12,904 bases of DNA, from the NCBI GenBank assembly GCA_913061245.1, contig CAJXTO010000033.1, positions 1-12,904 of the forward strand, in the 5' to 3' direction. Position numbers and translations under genes: made by a program. Position 1 is the stretch's first letter, and each line of letters opens with the position of its first letter. Shown here one piece after another: positions 1 through 7,080 of the stretch. The stretch is from an uncultured Oceanospirillales bacterium (GTDB lineage Bacteria > Pseudomonadota > Gammaproteobacteria > Pseudomonadales > Litorivicinaceae). The notes beneath the pieces were generated by a model. That model worked only from the letters and a program-made list of their open reading frames with translations, was not told where the DNA came from and searched no databases.

Positions 1-2
1 AT

Positions 3-404
3 ACACAAAAAAAGGTAAAAAAATCGGATGCAGAGTGGAAAGCGCAATTATCCGACGAATCGTTTCGAGTTACGCGTCAAAAAGGGACTGAAAAACCCTT
101 TGAGAATGCGTATCACGATTTGAAAACGGCAGGTGTTTATCACTGCGTGTGTTGCGACACTCCTTTATTCGATTCAGATCATAAGTTCGATTCAGGCTCA
201 GGATGGCCGAGCTTTTTTAAGCCGATTAATGATGATGTGATCGGGGAGCACGATGATCGTTCGATTTTCTTCATGCCACGAACAGAGGTCGTTTGTGATG
301 TCTGTGATGCCCATCTAGGTCATGTATTCAATGATGGTCCGACGCCAACAGGGCTCCGATATTGCATTAATTCGGCAAGTTTGCAGTTAAAAGAGAAAGA
401 CTAA
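3..404 (+). CDS. msrB: Peptide-methionine (R)-S-oxide reductase MsrB, 5'-truncated by contig start
   Basis: MsrB reduces the R epimer of methionine sulfoxide in oxidised proteins back to methionine, using thioredoxin. The reading frame is open from the first bases of the window, and 133 residues remain. The start, probably only a few residues, lies off the contig. Visible family motifs are the N-terminal KSDAEWKAQL and YRVTR-like FRVTRQKGTEKPF, two zinc-binding CxxC pairs (CVCC and CDVC), SGSGWPSFF, DAHLGHVF, and the catalytic RYCINSASL with its nucleophilic Cys at 363-365. The loop usually written SGCGWPSF has Ser in place of Cys, so a Cys that serves as resolving residue in some MsrBs is absent; many MsrBs share this. 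An internal TTG at 120 is not the start, because conserved sequence continues upstream. The gene converges on the next one and their stop codons overlap at 401-404. Identification is secure. Confidence 0.95.
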   Translation, partial: TQKKVKKSDAEWKAQLSDESFRVTRQKGTEKPFENAYHDLKTAGVYHCVCCDTPLFDSDHKFDSGSGWPSFFKPINDDVIGEHDDRSIFFMPRTEVVCDVCDAHLGHVFNDGPTPTGLRYCINSASLQLKEKD

Positions 405-1975
405 ATCGCTTTGGGGCCAGGTAGGGCAATCAAACGCCAACCGGGCCCAGCCGCCTTGATTTCGAATGGAATTTGTCGTGACTGGAGCTCATGGATGCGA
501 GTCACTGAAATCAAGACCCACTGTCCGACAATGGGTGCCTGTTCTTTCGTGATCGCTTCTCGATAGAAAGAAAAACTTGGCATCCGAACGCCTTGAGATA
601 CGACATCCGCCTGCGCTTCTTTGGCGATTAGAGCAGCCTCTTTAAGTGGACGCTGACGCGCTTCGGATAATACAGGCAAGATAATCAACGCAATGCAGGC
701 CAGTTGAACACCGCCCATTGCGATTAGTCGCTGGCTTAATCGCCACCCAGGAGCGAAGAGGGCGATCAAAGAGAGTAAGACAAGACTCAAGGTCGCCAGT
801 ACCAGAGGCCACCACCAGTTCGCGATCAGTTGGAGCAGAAGAATCAGTTGCTCTTGATCACGAATATGCTGGGGTTCAGGGATCATGTGATGCATGACCC
901 CAAGAGCCACGATAAGACCGGGTACAAAAAGCCCGGGTAATGCCCAAAAGCGTCCAGTCAGTGACGGTAAAACTCGAGCGTAAAGAACGAATAAAGGAGC
1001 GGTTGAATACAGCACGTAGTGAGGTAACTGTGTCCCTGACAGAGAAACCAGAACCACGACAAATGCGATCCAAATCAGAGCGAATCGATTGATTGGGCAT
1101 GCCCAGTAATCGCGAACACGCAATAAAATGGCCATCACTAGGCCGCTGTATGGGAGCAAGACCAGTGGCATGACAAAAAGGTAATACAGTGGATGACCGC
1201 CATGGCCATGGAGGTTGCCGGAAAATCGCTCCACGTTATGACGAAGAATGAAGTTTTCAAAAAATGCCATTCCCTGCGCGTCATAAACACCCACGAGCCA
1301 TGGAGTTAAGAGTGCGACGAGTAATAGCCAGGCACGCCAGGAGCCTAATGCTTGCCACAAAACCTGCCATTGATTCGATAGGAGAACCCAGAGGCCGAAA
1401 GCTCCTGCTGGTATCAAGATTGCGACAGGACCTTTAGTCAGGATACCGAGACCAAACCAGAGGAAAACGCGAAGTCTGATGGAGTCACGAGGATCTTGGA
1501 TGTAACGAGCGATATCCACAAAAAGAAGTGCGAACCACAAATTGAGGAGCGCATCTGCAGTGGCTGCACGCGCAATCACCAGGGTACCTAGTGTGGTTGC
1601 GAGAGCAACAGCAACGAAGACACCGAGAGCAGGCTTTTTCGTCACTTCAGCACTAAAACGTCCAAGTACTAGTGCCCAAAGCGCACCCGCGATCACTGAC
1701 GGTAACCGTCCGATTGTCTCAATTGGAATGAAGGGGCTCATCCAGCCTAATGAATACAGTGAGAATGCTTGTAGCCAGTATGAAAAAATGGGTTTGTCAT
1801 AGCGTGGTTCGCCATCCAGAGTCGTTGCAGCCCAATGCCCACCATCAAGCAGTTCTCGAGTCGCCTCGAGGAAAGCCCCTTCATCCAGATCGAATAAAGG
1901 AACCCACGTTCCAATCAGGCCAAGCGCGACTAGGCACAGGAATAAGCGCCAATCGAGCTTATTCAGCGCGATCAT
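401..1975 (-). CDS. ArnT-like GT-C family glycosyltransferase (PMT_2 superfamily integral membrane protein)
   Basis: This is a polytopic inner-membrane glycosyltransferase of the ArnT/PMT_2 type. Such enzymes move a sugar from an undecaprenyl-phosphate carrier to an acceptor on the periplasmic face, such as lipid A, another glycan or a protein. From ATG at 1975 it has 524 residues. The family signature lies in the first periplasmic loop: FDLDEG (about residues 28-33), EATRELL and GEPRYDKPIFSYWLQA (about 55-70), which carries the acidic residue typical of GT-C enzymes. About ten or more hydrophobic segments follow, then a soluble C-terminal tail. An upstream ATG at 2002 exists, but 1975 has a good AAAGGA ribosome site and overlaps the upstream gene by only 17 bp. 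It is last in an operon behind a GT2 donor-synthesising enzyme, which fits lipid-linked sugar transfer. Donor and acceptor cannot be told from sequence. Confidence 0.85.
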   Translation of the reverse strand: MIALNKLDWRLFLCLVALGLIGTWVPLFDLDEGAFLEATRELLDGGHWAATTLDGEPRYDKPIFSYWLQAFSLYSLGWMSPFIPIETIGRLPSVIAGALWALVLGRFSAEVTKKPALGVFVAVALATTLGTLVIARAATADALLNLWFALLFVDIARYIQDPRDSIRLRVFLWFGLGILTKGPVAILIPAGAFGLWVLLSNQWQVLWQALGSWRAWLLLVALLTPWLVGVYDAQGMAFFENFILRHNVERFSGNLHGHGGHPLYYLFVMPLVLLPYSGLVMAILLRVRDYWACPINRFALIWIAFVVVLVSLSGTQLPHYVLYSTAPLFVLYARVLPSLTGRFWALPGLFVPGLIVALGVMHHMIPEPQHIRDQEQLILLLQLIANWWWPLVLATLSLVLLSLIALFAPGWRLSQRLIAMGGVQLACIALIILPVLSEARQRPLKEAALIAKEAQADVVSQGVRMPSFSFYREAITKEQAPIVGQWVLISVTRIHELQSRQIPFEIKAAGPGWRLIALPGPKAI

Positions 1976-2945
1976 TGGATCCTTTAGTCCAGCCCATGGC
2001 ATCTGTTTGTTTTGTTAGGGGTGGTTGCCCGCGACTTCTGAGCCGCGTCAGCATCTCTGCCACAAGTCCTGTGGTAATTAACTGCAGGCCAACGAGTGCA
2101 AGCAATACGCCCGTAATCAAGAGTGGGCGGTTACCGATATCCATTCCAAGCAGTTTCAGAACGAAAAGATAGGTCAGCGCAATTCCACCCAATCCACCTG
2201 TGATTAATCCAGCAACACCAAAGAAGTGACCCGGACGCTCCCGAAAGCGTAAAAAGAACCAAGCAGCGAGTAGGTCAAGAATGACTCGAGGCGTTCTCGA
2301 AATTCCGTATTTCGATGTACCAGCGACGCGTGCGCGATGGTTGACTGGAATCTCAGCGATTTGGCTCGGATGTGTGAGATTGGCAACCCACAGCGGAATG
2401 AATCTATGCATTTCACCGCGAAGATCGAGTCCCTCAAGAACATCGCGGCGTCCGACTTTAAGGCTGCATCCGTAATCGTGCAGGGCGACACCGGAGACTC
2501 GCCCAATGAGCCAGTTGGCCATGCGTGATGGCAGTGTCCGGTCAAGGGTATCTTGGCGATTCTTTCTCCAGCCACATAAAAGATCTAAATGTTCGGCTTC
2601 GAGTTTTTCGACCATGGCCGGAATGTCAGCCGGATCATTTTGTAAATCGCCATCCATGAACGCAATCACATCGCCGCGAGCCGCTTGGAGGCCCGTTTGC
2701 ATGGCTTGAGTCTGACCGAGATTGCGTCGATGAGAGATCACCATGATGTGATCACCGCGGTTGGAACGCGCTTCCATCAACATGTCGCGTGTTCGATCGG
2801 TACTACCATCATCCACTAACACGAGTTCGAATTCGCCTGGATAGGTCTCAAGTGCAGCGTGGAGTTCATCAACGAGGCGTTCGACGTTGTCTTCTTCCTT
2901 GTAAAGGGGAACGACAACTGACAGACGGGGCAAGGTGTCAGCCAT
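1959..2945 (-). CDS. Polyprenyl-phosphate glycosyltransferase, GT2 family (ArnC/DPM1-like)
   Basis: This membrane-anchored GT2 enzyme is predicted to transfer a sugar from a nucleotide donor to undecaprenyl phosphate at the cytoplasmic face. The 328 residues open with the GT-A fold (LSVVVPLYKEEDNV, about 8-21). They then show LVDDGSTD (about 43-50), the metal-binding region MDGDLQNDPADIP (about 97-109) and YGCSLKVGRRDV (about 158-169). Two C-terminal membrane segments at about 241-266 and 274-297 give the usual ArnC/GtrB/DPM1 architecture at the usual length. Its start overlaps the end of the upstream UPF0104 gene by 8 bp and its end overlaps the downstream GT-C gene by 17 bp, so the three are probably translationally coupled. 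It likely makes the Und-P-sugar donor for the ArnT-like enzyme. The sugar itself is unknown, so no gene symbol is given. Confidence 0.9.
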   Translation of the reverse strand: MADTLPRLSVVVPLYKEEDNVERLVDELHAALETYPGEFELVLVDDGSTDRTRDMLMEARSNRGDHIMVISHRRNLGQTQAMQTGLQAARGDVIAFMDGDLQNDPADIPAMVEKLEAEHLDLLCGWRKNRQDTLDRTLPSRMANWLIGRVSGVALHDYGCSLKVGRRDVLEGLDLRGEMHRFIPLWVANLTHPSQIAEIPVNHRARVAGTSKYGISRTPRVILDLLAAWFFLRFRERPGHFFGVAGLITGGLGGIALTYLFVLKLLGMDIGNRPLLITGVLLALVGLQLITTGLVAEMLTRLRSRGQPPLTKQTDAMGWTKGSNDRAE

Positions 2946-3864
2946 GTAAAGTCCGTTTTAATAGCAATAAAACACCGAGTATACCGAAGACGGCGGTCAG
3001 ACTCAGTACGTAAATGTGGAGTTGAATTGTCATTTCGAGAGCGAGAACAGGCGAAAGTCCCATGAATGTTGAACCAATAATGCCTCCTGCCTCGTAACTG
3101 CCTGCGCCGGCGAGCCCATGTATCGGAAGGATGGATGATAGCTCGGCGCCTAAAATGGTCGTGATGACATCAGTCATCGGAATTCCAGACAGGGTGGCGA
3201 GTAAGACACCCATGCCCATGATTTTTGAAAGCCATGCAAGAATTGTGAGGCGCCACATACGATGGAGGCGTTTTCCATTCTGAGCCTCGTACATCAATTG
3301 GCTTCTGGCCTGTTCGAGTATTTGCGGTAGTCGAATGTGTTGCGTTTTCGGAACAATGATGGCGATGAGTAGTGGCGTGAGAAACACCAACGCAGCGAGC
3401 AACGCGAGCATGATTGTGCCCGCTTTTGGTAAGAAAACGATGCAAACACTGATGCCAACGAGGCTGATCAGATCGAGAAGTCGGATCCAGAGAAGACTGG
3501 TGAGGCCCACAGAAAATTCCACGTTACCAAGCCAGCGTGCAAGCATTGGAAGCGCTAGCTCTCCGAGTCGCATTGGGGCCAGATTATTTGCCGTGTTATG
3601 AACAAAGCTCATCCCGAGCGCTTCGGTCAAAGGTAATTGTTCGAATAAGATCCAGGTCCGCAGTCCTCTTAAAAGCCAACTGATGGCACCCAGTAAAAAT
3701 ATGACCAGCGCAGTTTGTGCTGGCAGTGAAACGATGGCTGTGACGACAGCGGTGAGGTCGAGAACACTCGATGCGACCCAGATCGTAGCGATTAAAAGTA
3801 AGGTGGCTACGATTATTTTGAAGGGAATCGCTTTCAATCTGTTGTTTTCTTTCAAAGGGGCCAT
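2938..3864 (-). CDS. UPF0104 / lysylphosphatidylglycerol synthase TM-region-like integral membrane protein
   Basis: This 308-residue protein has about seven or eight hydrophobic segments, the first at about residues 16-35 after a basic, polar N-terminus. It resembles the UPF0104 family, the membrane half of MprF-type proteins without their catalytic domain. Supporting features are the RGLRTW motif near residue 66 and the conserved stretch HNTANNLAPMRLGELALPML (about 89-108), followed by small-residue-rich helices (HGLAGAGSYEAGG). Members of this superfamily commonly sit beside polyprenyl-phosphate glycosyltransferases. A role in lipid or lipid-linked sugar translocation is often suggested but not settled. 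It heads the operon and overlaps the GT2 start (ATGGCTGA). The ATG at 3864 has no strong ribosome site, so the exact start is uncertain. The family assignment is good; the function is inference from context. Confidence 0.8.
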   Translation of the reverse strand: MAPLKENNRLKAIPFKIIVATLLLIATIWVASSVLDLTAVVTAIVSLPAQTALVIFLLGAISWLLRGLRTWILFEQLPLTEALGMSFVHNTANNLAPMRLGELALPMLARWLGNVEFSVGLTSLLWIRLLDLISLVGISVCIVFLPKAGTIMLALLAALVFLTPLLIAIIVPKTQHIRLPQILEQARSQLMYEAQNGKRLHRMWRLTILAWLSKIMGMGVLLATLSGIPMTDVITTILGAELSSILPIHGLAGAGSYEAGGIIGSTFMGLSPVLALEMTIQLHIYVLSLTAVFGILGVLLLLKRTLHG

Positions 3865-3954
3865 AGGTATAGGGCATCGGTTGGTCTGCGATGACGGATG
3901 GTAACGCGTTATGTATCCAAATGCTGACTAACCACTGAAAAAATTGGAGACCCC
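3865..3954. promoter_or_regulatory. Divergent intergenic region between the UPF0104 operon and folE
   Basis: These 90 bp separate two diverging units and must hold or border promoters for both. I see a GGAGA ribosome site at 3946-3950 ahead of the folE ATG. I found no convincing -35/-10 pair in either direction. TATGTA near 3910 and, on the minus strand, TATACC next to the UPF0104 start are only weak -10 look-alikes without a matching -35. No clear operator palindrome was seen. Confidence 0.4.
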
Positions 3955-4512
3955 ATGATTGATTCATTATCTGAATCCTACCGGGATGTGATCAAAGCCA
4001 TTGGCGAAGATCCGGAACGGGAAGGCCTTCTTGATACCCCAAAGCGTGCTGCCAAAGCACTGGATTTCCTAACGTCAGGATACCGTCAAGATCTAAAAAC
4101 CATCGTTAACGGTGCTGTATTTGAATCCGATAACGATGAGATGGTTGTGGTGCGAGACATCGAGCTTTATTCGATGTGTGAACACCATATGCTGCCGTTC
4201 ACCGGACGTTGTCACATAGGCTATTTACCAAATGGTAAGGTGCTCGGTTTGTCAAAGTTTGCGCGTATCACTGATATGTTCGCGAGACGCCTGCAAATTC
4301 AAGAGAACTTAACACGGCAGATCGCCCTAGCTGTGCAAGAAGTGACTGGTGCCCGTGGAGTGGCGGTCGTTGTGGAAGCTCGACATTTTTGCATGATGAT
4401 GCGTGGTGTTGAGAAACAAAATTCGACCATGGCGTCTTCTGTAATGCTTGGCGATTTTAGAGAGCACCAGGCGACTCGAAGTGAATTTTTACGTTTGATT
4501 GGTAAGCCTTGA
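3955..4512 (+). CDS. folE: GTP cyclohydrolase I (FolE type IA)
   Basis: FolE converts GTP to 7,8-dihydroneopterin triphosphate, the entry step to folate and tetrahydropterins, in the cytoplasm. The protein has 185 residues, somewhat shorter than the E. coli enzyme. Zinc ligands are visible in SMCEHHMLPF (Cys75, His78) and in RHFCMMMRGV (Cys146), and the active-site histidine is in the same CEHH motif. Other family blocks are DTPKRAAKAL (about 27-36), GYLPNGKVLGLSKFAR (about 89-104) and QENLTRQIA (about 116-124). A GGAGA ribosome site lies 5 bp before the ATG. The stop codon overlaps the folX ATG by one base (TGATG), so the two are one translationally coupled unit. Pairing with folX, not with folP or folK, points to tetrahydromonapterin rather than, or as well as, folate. 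All catalytic metal ligands are present. Confidence 0.96.
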   Translation: MIDSLSESYRDVIKAIGEDPEREGLLDTPKRAAKALDFLTSGYRQDLKTIVNGAVFESDNDEMVVVRDIELYSMCEHHMLPFTGRCHIGYLPNGKVLGLSKFARITDMFARRLQIQENLTRQIALAVQEVTGARGVAVVVEARHFCMMMRGVEKQNSTMASSVMLGDFREHQATRSEFLRLIGKP

Positions 4513-4916
4513 TGGGTGAATTTCAGCGCGATCAAATAGCCAAGATCAACATCCAAGATTTACGTCTCAGGACATACATTGGCATCAATGACGACGAGAA
4601 AAAGAATCAACAGGATGTGGTGATCAACATACGCATTCACTATCACGCTGAAAAAGCAGTGACCTTTAATGTGATCGATGAGGCGCTTAATTACCGCACA
4701 ATCACAAAAAAGGTCATCAAGCATGTCGAGTCAAACCGATTCTTACTGCTCGAGCGGATGACTGATGAGGTATTGTCGCTTGTGATGGAAGACCCACAAG
4801 TGATGTGGGCGGATGTCACGATTGATAAACCCCACGCGTTACGGTTTTCTGATTCAGTATCGATCACTTTATCAGCTCGCCGCGCAGGCTATGCGGGTGC
4901 TGAACACCCGCATTAA
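4512..4916 (+). CDS. folX: Dihydroneopterin triphosphate 2'-epimerase FolX (FolB superfamily)
   Basis: FolX epimerises dihydroneopterin triphosphate to dihydromonapterin triphosphate, which leads to tetrahydromonapterin, a pterin cofactor used for example by bacterial phenylalanine hydroxylase. From ATG at 4512 it has 134 residues. It resembles E. coli FolX more than FolB in my reading: INIQDLRLRTYIGI near the N-terminus, QQDVVINIRIHY, DEALNYRTITKKVIKHVE and TIDKPHALRFSDSVSITLS, with the superfamily's catalytic-region Lys in DKPHAL. A TTG three bases upstream is also in frame, but the ATG overlapping the folE stop is the natural coupled start. The last codons fold into a terminator hairpin. 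FolB (aldolase) is the main alternative; an alignment or tree would separate them. The third pathway member, folM, is not in the window. Confidence 0.88.
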   Translation: MGEFQRDQIAKINIQDLRLRTYIGINDDEKKNQQDVVINIRIHYHAEKAVTFNVIDEALNYRTITKKVIKHVESNRFLLLERMTDEVLSLVMEDPQVMWADVTIDKPHALRFSDSVSITLSARRAGYAGAEHPH

Positions 4917-4922
4917 CGTTTT
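4891..4922 (+). terminator. Rho-independent terminator embedded in the folX 3' end
   Basis: A perfect 9-bp stem pairs ATGCGGGTG at 4891-4899 with CACCCGCAT at 4905-4913 around a 5-nt loop. It is followed by TAACGTTTT, giving a short run of four T at 4919-4922. Stem and tract overlap the last folX codons, its stop and the stop of the converging gpx gene, so the terminator costs no extra sequence. The T tract lies on the folX side only. The short tract makes it a modest terminator. Confidence 0.7.
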
Positions 4923-5475
4923 ACAGGGCGTCTTCGATCACGCGAGCGATGCGGCGAGACGAAGGTCCTGTGAACGAACCAAAGCTGCCGACCAGATTAC
5001 CTTCGCGATCCAGAATGTATTTATGGAAGTTCCAAGACGGATAGTCGCCGTCAGCAGCTTCTGCGAGCCCCTGAAATAGTGGGTCTGCCTTCCCTTTTTT
5101 AGCATGCGTCGTGGCATACATCGGGAACTGGACACCATAAGTTAACCGACAAAATTCAGCGGCTTCTTCTTCGGTTCCATATTCCTGGTTTCCGAAATCT
5201 TTTGATGGAAAACCAAGAACTGCGAATCCCTGATCTTTGTATTTGCGATAGAGCGCTTCAAGCCCATCAAACTGCGGTGTAAAACCACATTTTGATGCCG
5301 TGTTAACGACCATCACGACTTGGCCTTGGTACACTTCACACAAGCGGTCGACTTGATCACCGGCAAGCTGCCGGACAGAATGGTCAAGCAGAGGGGCGCA
5401 TGCTGCGTTTGCCTTTAAAGTCGTCATGCCGATCACCACCATTAAGCATTGGATGCTGAGTTTTTTGAGGTTCAT
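4921..5475 (-). CDS. Exported glutathione peroxidase family protein
   Basis: This is a thiol peroxidase of the glutathione peroxidase family, which reduces hydrogen peroxide and organic hydroperoxides with thioredoxin or glutathione. From ATG at 5475 it has 184 residues. A basic start (MNLKKLS), a hydrophobic core and an ANA-A site near residue 24 form a signal peptide, so it probably acts in the periplasm. All four catalytic positions are present: Cys in NTASKCGFTPQ (Cys63), Gln in DFGNQE (Gln97), and Trp-Asn in SWNFHKYIL (148-149). Another ATG at 5484 would add three residues, but its GAGG touches the start codon; from 5475 an AGGA sits 8 nt away. It ends 4 bp from folX and is transcribed away from the photolyase operon with a gap of only 33 bp, so the two units probably share control sequence. 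Confidence 0.92.
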   Translation of the reverse strand: MNLKKLSIQCLMVVIGMTTLKANAACAPLLDHSVRQLAGDQVDRLCEVYQGQVVMVVNTASKCGFTPQFDGLEALYRKYKDQGFAVLGFPSKDFGNQEYGTEEEAAEFCRLTYGVQFPMYATTHAKKGKADPLFQGLAEAADGDYPSWNFHKYILDREGNLVGSFGSFTGPSSRRIARVIEDAL

Positions 5476-5496
5476 GGATGTCATCCTCGTTGTTAC

Positions 5497-5501
5497 AGGA
5501 G
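5497..5501 (+). promoter_or_regulatory. Ribosome binding site defining the TTG start of the FeS-BCP photolyase gene
   Basis: AGGAG at 5497-5501 lies 7 nt before a TTG at 5509. The family-conserved N-terminus (LVLGDQLS) begins a few residues after this TTG. A longer open frame back to 5449 exists but overlaps gpx and has no family similarity. This site therefore fixes the start at TTG 5509. Confidence 0.75.
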
Positions 5502-5508
5502 TACATCT

Positions 5509-7080
5509 TTGGCTCGTTGTTGCCTCGTCCTTGGGGACCAGTTATCAGACAGCCTGTCGTCACTGAATCTTCTTGAGCCTGAAGACGTTGTTCTTATGGC
5601 AGAGGTTTGGTCGGAGGCCTCATATGTCAAGCATCACAAGCAAAAAATTGCACTTGTTTTCAGTGCAATGCGTCATTTTGCAGAAGACTTAACCCGCTCT
5701 GGGCGCCGTGTTCTCTACGTCAAACTCAATGATCCTGACAATACACAGAGTTTGGTTTCTGAGGTATTGAGAGCCCAATCGACTCATCAATTCGATGCAT
5801 GGGTTGTTACAGAGCCCGGGGAGTGGCGCTTAAAACAAGAGTTTGAATCGCTGGTGACTCAACTGAGCGTTCCAATTGAGATCTTGCCAGATGATCGGTT
5901 TCTTTGTTCTCACGAAGCGTTTGAAGCCTTTTTGGAAGGTCGAAAACAACCGCGGATGGAACACTTCTATCGGAAGATTCGACAGTCGACAGGTCTTCTC
6001 ATGGAAGGTAAGGATCCAATGGGCGGGCAGTGGAATTTTGACCACGATAACCGAAAAGCACTTGATAACAGACAGACTCCGACGCCTCCTTCTTGGCCTT
6101 TAGATCCAACAACAGAAGAAGTGATTGAACTCGTGAAAAATCGGTTCTCTGATCACTTTGGGGATTTGGATTCAGAGCGATTTATGTGGCCTGTGAATCG
6201 CGAACAAGCACTTCAAATGCTTGATCACTTTATCAATCACCGGCTGGCTTCATTTGGTGATTTCCAGGATGCAATGGTTCGTGGGAAAGACACGCTATTT
6301 CACAGTTTAGTATCGACCAGTCTGAATCTTGGTTTGTTAAGCCCAATGGAAATTTGTCGAGCGGCTGAAGATGCATTGCATCGTGGCACGGCTCCTATTA
6401 ATGCGGTTGAAGGCTTTATCCGCCAGATCATCGGGTGGCGTGAGTATGTAAGAGGTTTGTACTGGGCCTACATGCCTGGCTACAAAGAGCGCAATGCACT
6501 CGATGCACAATGGCCGTTGCCCGCGTTTTATTGGGATGAAACCAAAACCGATATGGTGTGTTTGTCTGAGGCGATTCGCAATACGCGTGAAAATGCATAT
6601 GCCCACCATATCCAACGGCTCATGGTGACGGGGAACTTCGCATTGATCGCAGGATGTTCGATTGAGCAGGTTTGTGATTGGTATTTGTCTGTGTATGCCG
6701 ATGCATACGAATGGGTGGAGTTGCCGAACACTTTAGGCATGGCTTTGTTTGCTGATGATGGTGTCATGGCGTCAAAGCCATACTGCTCGAGCGGGAAATA
6801 CATTGATCGGATGAGTGACTACTGCAAAGGGTGTCGTTACAACGTAAAGGAAACAGATACAGAAAATGCCTGTCCGTTTAATTATCTCTATTGGGATTTT
6901 CTGAACCGTCATCGCGACCGGTTTAGTACTAACCCGAGGATGGCGATGATCCTCAAAAATCTGGATCGATTCGGAGTCGATAAAGTGGAAGCAATCCAGA
7001 ATCAGGCCAAGAATTTCCGAAATCGTGTGGAAACATTCGGGGGCGATGCTCTTCAGTCACCGCAAGAGCAATTGTTATGA
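5509..7080 (+). CDS. FeS-BCP cryptochrome/photolyase, prokaryotic (6-4)-type (PhrB/CryB-like)
   Basis: This belongs to the iron-sulfur bacterial cryptochrome/photolyase group (Agrobacterium PhrB, Rhodobacter CryB), whose studied members bind FAD, a ribityllumazine antenna and a 4Fe-4S cluster and repair UV (6-4) photoproducts. It has 523 residues from the TTG start. Visible blocks are LVLGDQLS (6-13), KHHKQKIALV (41-50), QWNFDHDNR (174-182), DWYLSVYADAYEWVELPNT (390-408) and ASKPYCSSGKYIDRMSDYC ending at Cys439. The four expected cluster ligands are intact: Cys351 (DMVCLSEA), Cys439 and Cys442 (DYCKGC) and Cys455 (NACPFN), each one position from the Agrobacterium PhrB ligands as I remember them. 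It is first in a five-gene run, and its stop overlaps the next start (ATGA). Repair versus signalling cannot be decided from sequence. Confidence 0.93.
   Translation: MARCCLVLGDQLSDSLSSLNLLEPEDVVLMAEVWSEASYVKHHKQKIALVFSAMRHFAEDLTRSGRRVLYVKLNDPDNTQSLVSEVLRAQSTHQFDAWVVTEPGEWRLKQEFESLVTQLSVPIEILPDDRFLCSHEAFEAFLEGRKQPRMEHFYRKIRQSTGLLMEGKDPMGGQWNFDHDNRKALDNRQTPTPPSWPLDPTTEEVIELVKNRFSDHFGDLDSERFMWPVNREQALQMLDHFINHRLASFGDFQDAMVRGKDTLFHSLVSTSLNLGLLSPMEICRAAEDALHRGTAPINAVEGFIRQIIGWREYVRGLYWAYMPGYKERNALDAQWPLPAFYWDETKTDMVCLSEAIRNTRENAYAHHIQRLMVTGNFALIAGCSIEQVCDWYLSVYADAYEWVELPNTLGMALFADDGVMASKPYCSSGKYIDRMSDYCKGCRYNVKETDTENACPFNYLYWDFLNRHRDRFSTNPRMAMILKNLDRFGVDKVEAIQNQAKNFRNRVETFGGDALQSPQEQLL

Noticed and set aside
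1976..2002. Earlier start of the ArnT-like protein at 2002
   Set aside because: No ribosome site precedes it and it lengthens the overlap with the GT2 gene; ATG 1975 has AAAGGA at good spacing.
3865..3954. Sigma-70 promoter, light-responsive ECF promoter or MerR-type operator before folE
   Set aside because: Only isolated weak -10-like hexamers were found, with no properly spaced -35 and no clear dyad, so no specific site is called.
3596..3967. Minus-strand open frame crossing the UPF0104 to folE gap
   Set aside because: It lacks recognisable motifs, overlaps two well-supported genes and the ribosome site of folE, and is best explained as a shadow frame.
5358..5374. Small CCGGC/GCCGG hairpin in the gpx coding region
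   Set aside because: The stem is only five base pairs inside coding sequence and has no T tract, which is expected by chance at this base composition.
5449..5508. Longer form of the FeS-BCP photolyase starting at 5449
   Set aside because: It would overlap the divergent gpx start and add about 20 unrelated Cys/His-rich residues; AGGAG plus TTG at 5509 fits the family N-terminus.
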